DNA of 15,150 nucleotides from NCBI GenBank assembly GCA_937890135.1, contig CALBYC010000026.1, forward strand, positions 1 through 15,150, written 5' to 3'. A model generated the notes under the pieces. It had not been told where the DNA came from. It did not search any database and saw only the letters and a program-made list of their open reading frames with translations. Position 1 is the stretch's first letter, and each line of letters starts with the position of its first letter. This document shows positions 1-6,220 of this stretch, in pieces. The translations under genes were made by a program, and so were the position numbers. This stretch comes from an uncultured Parabacteroides sp. Its GTDB lineage: Bacteria; Bacteroidota; Bacteroidia; Bacteroidales; Tannerellaceae.

Positions 1-442
1 TCCGGTAACCTTGGCGCAGGCGGAGAAGAACGGCGTGCGTCCCAACATCGCCGTCTTTGTGATTCCCCTGTGCGCGACCATCCACTTGGCGGGAAGCACC
101 ATGAAAATCGTGGCGTGCGCCATGGCCATCATGATGATGGCAGGAGAACCGTTCACCTTCTCCCAGATGGCCGGATTCATCATGATGTTAGGCATCACGA
201 TGGTGGCGGCTCCCGGAGTTCCCGGAGGGGCAATCATGGCGGCGTTGGGCTTATTGCAAAGCATGTTAGGCTTCAATGAAACGTTGCAAGCCCTGATGAT
301 CGCTTTGTACATCGCCATGGACAGCTTCGGCACGGCTTGCAACGTGACGGGAGACGGAGCCATCGCCGTAGTCATAGACCGCATTGCCGGCAAACGGCAC
401 GGTGCGGTTGCTTCAAAGCAAGAAGCCTCTGCAAACAAATAA
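1..442 (+). CDS. Dicarboxylate/amino acid:cation symporter family (DAACS) protein, C-terminal part
   Basis: Only the last ~147 codons are present; the frame is open to the left edge (frame starts at base 2). The protein is membrane-embedded and matches the core of glutamate-transporter-like symporters: TM7 (around FVIPLCATIH), re-entrant hairpin HP2 (AAPGVPGGAIMAALGLL) and TM8 (MDSFGTACNVTGDGA). The GVPGG hairpin and the NVTGD motif are diagnostic. Two key sites differ from characterised members when aligned by eye to archaeal GltPh. The TM7 NMDGT signature reads HLAGS (bases 83-97), which replaces N310 and the Na+-ligand Asp312. In TM8 the substrate-binding Arg397 position is Gly (bases 329-331), while Asp394, Asn401 and Asp405 equivalents are kept. 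I therefore call the family but not the substrate: acidic amino acids are unlikely, and a neutral substrate or altered ion coupling is an inference. The last ~15 residues are a charged cytoplasmic tail. The next gene begins 35 bp downstream with no terminator between them. Confidence 0.85.
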   Translation, partial: PVTLAQAEKNGVRPNIAVFVIPLCATIHLAGSTMKIVACAMAIMMMAGEPFTFSQMAGFIMMLGITMVAAPGVPGGAIMAALGLLQSMLGFNETLQALMIALYIAMDSFGTACNVTGDGAIAVVIDRIAGKRHGAVASKQEASANK

Positions 443-477
443 ATATTACCTTAGTGGATACATAATCAGTCAATTCC

Positions 478-2280
478 ATGGAGAAAAAAACAAAATGGAA
501 AGAAGGGTTGTCGGTCATCGTCCTAACCATCCTTGTTTTCTACTATTTCTTGATATTAGGCGTCTTTACCTTCCGCCAACAGGAGGAAGCGCAGTTGTTC
601 GTGCCGGCTTGGAGCAACGTCAAGGCGGTCCTGTGTGAACCGGGAGGATTTTGTGCCGTGGCGGGTCAGTACCTGATCCTGCATTATACGAACCCGCTGT
701 TTGCCGTCACGGCAAATACGCTCCTGTTGGTGGCAATCGCATGGGGCATATACCGGTTGCTTGAACGAGTTAGCGGGCGGAGCTACCATTTGTTCTTGGC
801 TTGCCTCCCGGTGTTTTACCTCATGAAAGAAAGCATTCAATATGTCTATGTCATTGACGGGACAATTGCCATCGCCTTGATGCTGGCGTTCCTCTACCCG
901 CTTACCTGCCTTAAGACGGCAAAGCGAATCGCAGCCTACGGGATCGTCTCGACCTGCGTATTGTTCCTTCTGGCAGGACAGATGGCGGTTTTATACGCTG
1001 CGACGTATGCCCTGTCTCCCGCCTGCTTTTATGGCGACAGGCACGTTCGTTGGCAAGGGGCATGGAGCCTGCTGCCTGCCATCCCTTTTTACCTTTTCTC
1101 CGGCCGTATGGGTGTGCCCGTCCCTCTGTCTGAAGGATTCCGCCCCGTTCAATTCCTGGAAACGCAATTGCAGCCCATTTACTATATCTATCATGTTTGG
1201 ATTGGCTTCACGGCTTGTCTGTTGTTCATGTTGGCTGTGGCATTCTTGCTCTCCAAGGCCGCATGCCGAAAGAGATGGACGAAAGCCATCATCTCCCTCT
1301 CCTGCTTGCTCCTGCTTGCCGCGCAAGGGATAAATTGTATGCCGAAGCGGATCGATATCCGGAACTACCTGCTGAACGAGCTGGCCTACTTTGCCCGGGA
1401 GAAACGCTGGGATGCGATCATCGACCGTTTCCAAGGCCGTCAGATGTCGGAATATGTCAGCCTGAACTATTTGAATTATGCTTTGTCTCAGAAAGGAGAG
1501 CTGGCGGAACGGATGTTCGCATTTGACCAACGAGGTCCTAAGAGCCTGGTGATGCCTTGGACGCAAACCTTTTTCGACAGCAAGCTCCTTTGCGATATCC
1601 ATTTCCATATCGGGGATTTGTCCTTGGCGGAGGGGTACGCGTTCGAGGCAATGGCTTTGGCCCAGCGTGAAGGTTGCCTCCCCGCCCTCCAACGTTTGGT
1701 GCAAATCAACTTGCTGAAAGGTGAATATGCCCTTGCGCGGAAATATATTCATGTACTGTCGGAAGTGCCAGCTTATGCGGATTGGGCCGGCCGGCAATCG
1801 GATTATATCCTTCATCCCGAAAGAATGGATGAAGACCCGGAATTGAGGAACCGCCGGCGCCCTTATCTGACACAGGACAAATTGCTATTGCAAATGCCCG
1901 CCGATTCGCTTTGGCAAGCGTACACGCCCGAACAAAAGAGCGGCTGGGAATATGGCGGCTGCTACTATTTGACCGACAAAAAGATAGGCCCGTTCAAAGA
2001 TTTCATCCTGCGAAGCTGTGCCGGTCGAACGGTCGAATTGCCCCGCCATTTCCAAGAAGCATGGCTTCTGGCCGCCGATTTGGATGCCACGTTACCACCG
2101 GGACGTTTTGTGATTCGCAAAGAAGTCAAGGATAGGTACCGCCGGTTCCGACAAGCGATGCAAGGGCAATCGGCGGGAAAGGCGGACACGGATGCCATCT
2201 ATCGCAGCTTTGGCGACACCTACTGGTTCTATTTCTATTTTAAATTATTCAAGTCCAATGAAACGAACAAAGGGATATAA
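478..2280 (+). CDS. Polytopic membrane protein with C-terminal helical-repeat domain (DUF6057-like)
   Basis: A 600-residue protein with no characterised homologue that I can name; it resembles the Bacteroidales family I know as DUF6057. The N-terminal half is strongly hydrophobic, with about eight candidate membrane segments near residues 11-30, 60-90, 103-117, 124-143, 152-178, 194-208, 235-259 and 268-284. From about residue 295 it becomes soluble. Residues ~300-445 look like TPR-type helical pairs (for example NYALSQKGELAERMFAF, GDLSLAEGYAFEAMALAQ, LLKGEYALARKYIHVL). The remaining ~150 residues are rich in Tyr, Trp and Arg. The ATG at 478 is the first in-frame start and precedes the first membrane helix. 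The 3' end overlaps the start of the downstream lipoprotein gene by 23 bp, so the two are probably co-translated. An envelope scaffold or transport role is plausible but unproven. Family name is from memory. Confidence 0.75.
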   Translation: MEKKTKWKEGLSVIVLTILVFYYFLILGVFTFRQQEEAQLFVPAWSNVKAVLCEPGGFCAVAGQYLILHYTNPLFAVTANTLLLVAIAWGIYRLLERVSGRSYHLFLACLPVFYLMKESIQYVYVIDGTIAIALMLAFLYPLTCLKTAKRIAAYGIVSTCVLFLLAGQMAVLYAATYALSPACFYGDRHVRWQGAWSLLPAIPFYLFSGRMGVPVPLSEGFRPVQFLETQLQPIYYIYHVWIGFTACLLFMLAVAFLLSKAACRKRWTKAIISLSCLLLLAAQGINCMPKRIDIRNYLLNELAYFAREKRWDAIIDRFQGRQMSEYVSLNYLNYALSQKGELAERMFAFDQRGPKSLVMPWTQTFFDSKLLCDIHFHIGDLSLAEGYAFEAMALAQREGCLPALQRLVQINLLKGEYALARKYIHVLSEVPAYADWAGRQSDYILHPERMDEDPELRNRRRPYLTQDKLLLQMPADSLWQAYTPEQKSGWEYGGCYYLTDKKIGPFKDFILRSCAGRTVELPRHFQEAWLLAADLDATLPPGRFVIRKEVKDRYRRFRQAMQGQSAGKADTDAIYRSFGDTYWFYFYFKLFKSNETNKGI

Positions 2281-3766
2281 AATCATTGCGCTGTCCGGCC
2301 TCCTGCTTCTTTGCCCGGGATGTTCCGAGGACCTACCTGCCGATGCGGAAATAGCCGAGGTGGCACTCTTTCCCGATTATGAAGAAGTGACCGTTCCGGC
2401 TAATATTGCCCCGCTGAATTTCAAACTGCCGGATGAACAGATGCGGGGGATAACTCGGTTGAAAACTATTCACAAGGATATCCGCATACCTTCACGCTCC
2501 GGAGTTTTCAACATCCCCATGGATGAGTGGAAAGAAGCGGCAGAAGATGCCAAGGGGGACAAGATAGATGTGTTCGTCTATTTCAAGGATTCTTCAAATG
2601 CTTGGAAACTAAAGCGATTCCACATATTTGTCTCGAAGGATACCATGGATAATTACCTCACATACCGCCGTATTTTCCCGGGTTACCGCATGTGGGGGGA
2701 GATGGGAATTTATCAACGGACTGTTGATAACTTTGTTGAAAACCCAGTTATCAACAACCGGAGGACGGGCAACAGCTGCGTGAACTGCCATTCGTTTTGC
2801 CGGCAGGACGGGAGCAGGATGTTGTTTCATCAACGGAGCAATTATGGCGGGACATACCTGGTGGATGGCAGCGACGTGGACAAGATTTCAGTAACGGACC
2901 AAGGGAAAGCCTTTGGCCTTGCCTATCCCTATTGGCATCCTTCGGGCAAATACATCGCCTTTTCCCATAATGACACCCGGCAAGATTTCCACTATTCCGA
3001 CCGCAATCGAATCGAGGTGTATGACAAGTCGTCCGACCTCGTGATTTACCATGTGGAGGAGCATCGGGCATTTACCGTCCCGCTTCTTTCCTCCCCGGCC
3101 TCTTATGAAACATTCCCGGCTTTTACCCCTGACGGGAAATCATTGATTTTTTGTTCTGCCGATTCGGTGAACATGCCGGATGAATACCGCAAGGTGCGTT
3201 ACCACTTGTTGAGAATAGCCTTTGACCCGGAGAAAGGGACGTTCGGGCAGCAGGTGGATACCCTATATAATGCCCGTAAAGAAGGAAGAAGCATCAGTTT
3301 CCCGCGGGTGTCGCCGGACGGAAAACGCCTGCTATATGCCGTTTCCGATTACGGCAATTTCTCGATATGGCACCGGGATGCCGACTTGCGTATGCTGGAC
3401 CTGCGAACCGGAGAGACGGATTCCTTGTCGGTTGTCAACAGCGATGATGTGGAAAGCTATCATTCGTGGAGCAGCAACGGCCGCTGGTTCGTTTTCGCTT
3501 CCCGCCGCCTGGACGGACAATTCACCCGTCCTTTCATCGCGCATGTCGACGAGGAGGGGAAATGCAGCAAGCCCTTCCTGTTGCCGCAATATTCCCCCGA
3601 CTATTATGAACAATCCCTCTTTTCCTTCAATATCCCGGAATTTTCAAGGACTGCCATACGCATAAGTGAGGCGGAAGTAGTGGAACAGGCGAAGGAAAAG
3701 CCCGTCCGGGAGATACGTCTGGAAAGGCAGGACAATCCGTCAGGCTTGCATGATTTCAGGAAATGA
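2258..3766 (+). CDS. PD40/TolB-like beta-propeller lipoprotein with a CxxCH heme-binding motif
   Basis: A 502-residue protein. The ATG at 2258 is preferred because it gives a lipoprotein signal peptide directly: basic KRTKGYK, hydrophobic ALSGLLLLC, then Cys22. Starting at the upstream ATG at 2192 would add 22 polar residues. The lipobox is loose, as is common in Bacteroidota. The mature N-terminus begins C-S-E-D, and the acidic residues after Cys resemble the surface-export signal described for Bacteroidota lipoproteins. Residues 174-178 read CVNCH, the classic c-type heme attachment motif, followed by an MLFHQRSNYGGT segment. WD40-like (PD40) blades follow at about residues 223 (YPYWHPSGKYIAFS), 289 (FTPDGKSLIFCS), 348 (FPRVSPDGKRLLYAV) and 401 (YHSWSSNGRWFVFAS). 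This resembles proteins annotated as TolB-like or 'cytochrome c biosynthesis' in Bacteroidales. Function is unknown; electron transfer or sensing at the envelope is inference. It overlaps the DUF6057-like gene by 23 bp. Confidence 0.85.
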   Translation: MKRTKGYKIIALSGLLLLCPGCSEDLPADAEIAEVALFPDYEEVTVPANIAPLNFKLPDEQMRGITRLKTIHKDIRIPSRSGVFNIPMDEWKEAAEDAKGDKIDVFVYFKDSSNAWKLKRFHIFVSKDTMDNYLTYRRIFPGYRMWGEMGIYQRTVDNFVENPVINNRRTGNSCVNCHSFCRQDGSRMLFHQRSNYGGTYLVDGSDVDKISVTDQGKAFGLAYPYWHPSGKYIAFSHNDTRQDFHYSDRNRIEVYDKSSDLVIYHVEEHRAFTVPLLSSPASYETFPAFTPDGKSLIFCSADSVNMPDEYRKVRYHLLRIAFDPEKGTFGQQVDTLYNARKEGRSISFPRVSPDGKRLLYAVSDYGNFSIWHRDADLRMLDLRTGETDSLSVVNSDDVESYHSWSSNGRWFVFASRRLDGQFTRPFIAHVDEEGKCSKPFLLPQYSPDYYEQSLFSFNIPEFSRTAIRISEAEVVEQAKEKPVREIRLERQDNPSGLHDFRK

Positions 3767-3847
3767 TGGCAACCGTTGGAAGAAACGGCTGCAACGAAAG
3801 GGGAAAACGGCCGCAATGAAACGGCGTTTATAAGGGATAAAAACAGG

Positions 3848-3996
3848 AAAGGTGAGAGCATAACCAATTGATAGATTGCATATTAGGCAGGTATCTCTCA
3901 CCTTTTCAGGCATCTCTCACCCATCTCTCACCCGAGTTAATCGTTTGCATGTCAATGGATTGTAACGATGAAAAAGGCGGGTGAGAGATGGTGAGA
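3848..3996. repeat. Cluster of GGTGAGAG / CTCTCACC repeats forming two consecutive hairpins
   Basis: The core GGTGAGA occurs six times in 149 bp, in both orientations. CTCTCACC starts at 3895, 3914 and 3925; the last two lie in a perfect 11-bp tandem repeat CATCTCTCACC (3911-3921, 3922-3932). Inverse copies are at 3851-3858, 3980-3987 and 3990-3996. They pair as two hairpins. Hairpin 1 has 11-bp perfect arms 3848-3858 and 3895-3905 with a 36-nt loop. Hairpin 2 pairs 3915-3933 with 3979-3996 (18 bp, one bulged C at 3922), and its 45-nt loop holds a further 6-bp stem ATCGTT/AACGAT (3940-3945, 3964-3969). The layout resembles a REP/BIME-type interspersed element. The spacing (19 and 11 bp) is unlike a CRISPR array. 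Whether it recurs in the genome cannot be seen here. Confidence 0.75.
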
Positions 3997-4090
3997 CCAT
4001 TTTTCCAAACTCCCTGGAGGTGAATCATGCGGATTAGAAAAGCGGATAATGATGGCAAATGAACTTTCCGGATACAATTATTCCCTAAAA

Positions 4091-4122
4091 TTAGGAGGTT
4101 AGCCGATTAAAGCGTACTTTTG
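4091..4122 (+). promoter_or_regulatory. Bacteroidota-type promoter for the FKBP pair
   Basis: TACTTTTG at 4115-4122 matches the Bacteroides -7 consensus TAnnTTTG exactly. About 20 bp upstream lies TTAG (4091-4094), a weak match to the -33 TTTG/TTG element. Transcription would start near 4129, leaving a leader of roughly 15 nt before the ATG at 4146. The match rests on the consensus only. Confidence 0.6.
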
Positions 4123-4145
4123 CAACTTGTAAAAGCGAAGAACAT

Positions 4146-4733
4146 ATGGATAAAGTAAGCTATGCTCTTGGATTGAGCATTGGAAACAATTTCCAAAACT
4201 CAGGCATCAAAAGTCTGCAAATAGAAGATTTCGTTCAGGGCCTATCGGACGTGTTGAACGAGAAACAGCCAGCCATCACTTATGACGAGGCCAAGAAAGT
4301 GATCAATGATTTCTTTATGAGACTTCACAAGGAGAAGTTGGAGATAAACAAGAAAGCCGGTGAAGAGTTCTTGAACATCAATAAAGGCAGAGCCGGAGTC
4401 GTAACCTTGCCAAGCGGCTTGCAATATCAAGTTTTGAAGCAGGGGAATGGCGAGAAGCCGAAAGCTACGGACAAAGTCAAATGCCATTACCATGGCACAT
4501 TAATCAATGGTACGGTTTTTGATAGTTCGATAGAAAGGGGTACGCCTGCCGTGTTTGGCGTCAACCAGGTGATTCCGGGTTGGCAGGAAGCGTTGCAGCT
4601 GATGCCGGTCGGTTCAAAATGGCGTTTGTTCATTCCGTCAAACCTGGCATACGGCGAAAACGGCGCAGGCGAAATGATTGAACCCAACAGCACATTGATT
4701 TTCGATGTGGAGCTGTTGGATATTGTAAAGTAA
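4146..4733 (+). CDS. fklB: FKBP-type peptidyl-prolyl cis-trans isomerase, cytoplasmic (FklB/FKBP22-like)
   Basis: A 195-residue enzyme that interconverts cis and trans X-Pro bonds during protein folding. Residues 1-85 match the helical FKBP N-terminal dimerisation domain (MDKVSYALGLSIGNNF start, long helix to about 80). Residues ~90-194 form the FKBP catalytic domain. All the usual active-site positions are present: Tyr115, Phe125, Asp126, Phe137, Val142, Ile143, Trp146, Tyr169 and Phe186. There is no signal peptide, so the protein should be cytoplasmic. Size and order match E. coli FklB, and the symbol is given on that resemblance. The usual HYTG reads HYHG. It is followed after 20 bp by a paralogue with a lipoprotein signal, so the two probably share one transcript from the promoter at 4115. 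Confidence 0.93.
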   Translation: MDKVSYALGLSIGNNFQNSGIKSLQIEDFVQGLSDVLNEKQPAITYDEAKKVINDFFMRLHKEKLEINKKAGEEFLNINKGRAGVVTLPSGLQYQVLKQGNGEKPKATDKVKCHYHGTLINGTVFDSSIERGTPAVFGVNQVIPGWQEALQLMPVGSKWRLFIPSNLAYGENGAGEMIEPNSTLIFDVELLDIVK

Positions 4734-4753
4734 GGAAGTAAATATAAATAAAG

Positions 4754-5470
4754 ATGAAAAAAGTTAGCGTATTGGCAGCCGCAGCTGCTGTGACATTGGG
4801 CATGTTTTTTACATCATGCGGTTCCAAGACAAATGTCAGTTTGAAGAGCGATGTGGATAGCGTAAGTTATGCTATCGGCGTAAGCACAGGTTTGGGCTAT
4901 AAGGAAAACTTAAAGACTTTGCCAGGTGGAGAGGCTAATGTGGATGCCCTGATTGCCGGCTTTATCCAGGCGATAAAGGGTGATTCAACAAAGATGAACA
5001 TGGAACAAGCCCGCGAATATATGCAGAAATATTTCGTTGAGGCTTCTGCCAAAGAGGCGAACAAGACAAAAGAAGAAGGCGAGAAGTTCCTGGCTGAAAA
5101 CAAGAAGAAGAGTGGTGTCATCACGACTGAAAGCGGCTTGCAGTACCAGGTAATCACGGAAGGAACGGGTGCGAAACCGACAGCGGAAGACCATGTCAAA
5201 GTCCATTATACAGGCACATTGTTGGATGGCACGAAGTTCGATAGTTCGGTCGACCGCGGTGAACCGGCGGAGTTCCCGGTAAGCCAAGTGATCAAAGGTT
5301 GGACAGAAGGTTTGCAATTGATGCCTGTCGGCTCAAAATACATCTTCTGGATTCCTTCGGATCTGGCATACGGCGACCGCGGAGCCGGCCAGATGATCAA
5401 ACCGAACAGCACGTTGAAGTTTGAAGTGGAGTTGCTTGAAATTGTCAAGGACGACAAGAACAAGAAGTAA
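4754..5470 (+). CDS. FKBP-type peptidyl-prolyl cis-trans isomerase, lipoprotein
   Basis: A 238-residue paralogue of the gene just upstream. It starts with a lipoprotein signal peptide (MKKVSVLAAAAAV, then lipobox F-T-S-Cys22), so it should be anchored in the envelope. Residues ~35-115 are the helical FKBP N-terminal domain (SVSYAIGVSTGLGYK). Residues ~127-232 are the catalytic domain with Tyr152, Phe162, Asp163, Phe174, Val179, Ile180, Trp183, Tyr206 and Phe223 all conserved, so it should be active. The tail KDDKNKK is charged. A periplasmic folding role similar to FkpA or Mip-type proteins is inferred from domain order and location. The gene ends 38 bp before a strong terminator hairpin, which closes the two-gene unit. 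Confidence 0.93.
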   Translation: MKKVSVLAAAAAVTLGMFFTSCGSKTNVSLKSDVDSVSYAIGVSTGLGYKENLKTLPGGEANVDALIAGFIQAIKGDSTKMNMEQAREYMQKYFVEASAKEANKTKEEGEKFLAENKKKSGVITTESGLQYQVITEGTGAKPTAEDHVKVHYTGTLLDGTKFDSSVDRGEPAEFPVSQVIKGWTEGLQLMPVGSKYIFWIPSDLAYGDRGAGQMIKPNSTLKFEVELLEIVKDDKNKK

Positions 5471-5508
5471 TTTCCACGCAGGTTACATCAGATTACATAA
5501 TTATTGCG

Positions 5509-5553
5509 AAAGGCGGATAAAATCATGTTATAGAACATATTTTGTCCGCTTTT
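5509..5553 (+). terminator. Intrinsic terminator after the FKBP pair
   Basis: AAAGGCGGATAAAAT (5509-5523) pairs with ATTTTGTCCGCTTTT (5539-5553) over 15 bp, including two G-U pairs. A bulged C (5524) is followed by an inner 5-bp stem ATGTT/AACAT (5525-5529, 5534-5538) and a 4-nt loop. The right arm ends in TTTT, and T-rich sequence continues to about 5580. It separates the FKBP unit from the Lrp-type gene. Confidence 0.85.
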
Positions 5554-5609
5554 CTGTTCCTGACATTTCTTTTTTCTTTCAGAATGCTATATTTTAGAAA
5601 ATAAATTTA

Positions 5610-5617
5610 TATTTTTG
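5610..5617 (+). promoter_or_regulatory. Probable -7 box for the Lrp/AsnC-family gene
   Basis: TATTTTTG fits TAnnTTTG and lies 42 bp before the ATG at 5660, after the upstream terminator. No convincing TTTG is seen at the -33 position, and the region is AT-rich, so chance matches are possible. Confidence 0.45.
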
Positions 5618-5659
5618 ATACGAAATATAGAATCCAAGGAAAAACAAATTCAATAAAAT

Positions 5660-6130
5660 ATGGAAAAGGTTGATAAATTAGATCGTCAGATCTTAAACAT
5701 TATTTCGAAGAACGCCCGTATTCCTTTCAAGGATGTAGCAGAAGAATGCGGTGTCTCTCGTGCGGCTATTCACCAACGTGTGCAACGAATGATGGACATG
5801 AATGTAATAGTAGGTTCGGGTTATCATATCAATCCGAAGATTTTGGGTTATAACACGTGCACTTACATCGGGGTAAAGCTGGAAAAAGGCTCCATGTACA
5901 AAAACGTCGTCCCCGAGTTTGAAAAAATACCGGAGATTGTCGAATGCCATTTTACGACCGGTCCCTACACTTTGATGGTTAAATTGTATGCGCGAGACAA
6001 TGAGCATTTGATGGAATTGTTGAATACCAAGATTCAGGAAATCCCAGGTGTCGTCGCTACGGAAACTTTGATATCCTTGCGTCAGGACCTCAAGCGGGAA
6101 ATTCCTATTTGCAAGGTTCTTGATGAATAA
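5660..6130 (+). CDS. Lrp/AsnC family transcriptional regulator
   Basis: A 156-residue protein with the two-domain layout of the feast/famine regulators. Residues ~5-60 form the winged helix-turn-helix (KLDRQILNIISKNARIPFKD, then VAEECGVSRAAIHQRVQRM as the recognition unit, followed by the GSGYHINPKILGY hinge). Residues ~66-150 form the RAM/AsnC ligand-binding and oligomerisation domain, including the TGPYTLMVKLYARD stretch and a final TETLISLRQDLKREIP strand. Length is normal for the family. Members bind amino acids and form dimers to octamers; the ligand here cannot be read from sequence. The gene stands alone between a terminator upstream and a long inverted repeat downstream, so it is probably transcribed by itself and may act elsewhere in the genome. 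Autoregulation is common in the family but not shown here. Confidence 0.94.
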   Translation: MEKVDKLDRQILNIISKNARIPFKDVAEECGVSRAAIHQRVQRMMDMNVIVGSGYHINPKILGYNTCTYIGVKLEKGSMYKNVVPEFEKIPEIVECHFTTGPYTLMVKLYARDNEHLMELLNTKIQEIPGVVATETLISLRQDLKREIPICKVLDE

Positions 6131-6155
6131 AAGGTTATGTCGTTGTAAAGAGTGA

Positions 6156-6207
6156 ACGAATTACGAATAAACCGAGGGACGGTTATGCCGGTTTATTCGT
6201 AATTCGT
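6156..6207. repeat. Perfect 19-bp inverted repeat between the regulator gene and the protease gene
   Basis: The arms 6156-6174 and 6189-6207 are exact inverse complements (ACGAATTACGAATAAACCG on the left) with a 14-nt loop. The left arm holds a short internal echo, ACGAATTACGAAT. The hairpin begins 25 bp after the regulator's stop and ends 13 bp before the protease ATG. No U-run follows the right arm, so it is not a textbook terminator. It could end transcription of the regulator gene, limit translation of the protease, or be a small repeat insertion. Confidence 0.8.
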
Positions 6208-6220
6208 GTTTCTATTCCTG

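Larger units (their letters stand above)
3767..4145. other. 379-bp intergenic region without a gene
   Basis: No open reading frame longer than about a dozen codons starts here, and I see no tRNA-like fold. Three parts can be seen. Bases 3782-3826 hold a loose repeat: GAAACGGCTGCAACGA at 3782-3797 is echoed 13 of 16 at 3804-3819, with a third partial copy at 3817-3826. Bases 3848-3996 carry the GGTGAGAG/CTCTCACC hairpin cluster listed separately. Bases ~4091-4122 hold the promoter of the FKBP pair. There is no hairpin followed by a U-run, so how the upstream transcript ends is not clear. Confidence 0.7.

Noticed and set aside
991..1815. Long antisense open frame (274 codons) within the DUF6057-like gene
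   Set aside because: It lies wholly opposite a coherent membrane-protein frame, has a composition typical of a reverse-complement shadow, and shows no recognisable domain.
2192..2257. Upstream in-frame ATG for the propeller lipoprotein
   Set aside because: It would bury the lipoprotein signal peptide 22 residues inside the protein; the ATG at 2258 gives the correct signal.
3895..3933. Possible CRISPR array from repeated CTCTCACC units
   Set aside because: Units are 8-11 bp, spaced 19 and 11 bp, and also occur inverted; there are no uniform repeats or spacers and no cas genes.
4093..4098. AGGAGG resembling a strong ribosome-binding site
   Set aside because: It lies 47 bp before the FKBP ATG with no start codon at the right distance; it overlaps the promoter region and is probably chance.
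6206..6220. GTG start for the protease, 5 codons upstream
   Set aside because: It overlaps the arm of the 19-bp inverted repeat, while the ATG at 6221 begins a clean signal peptide.
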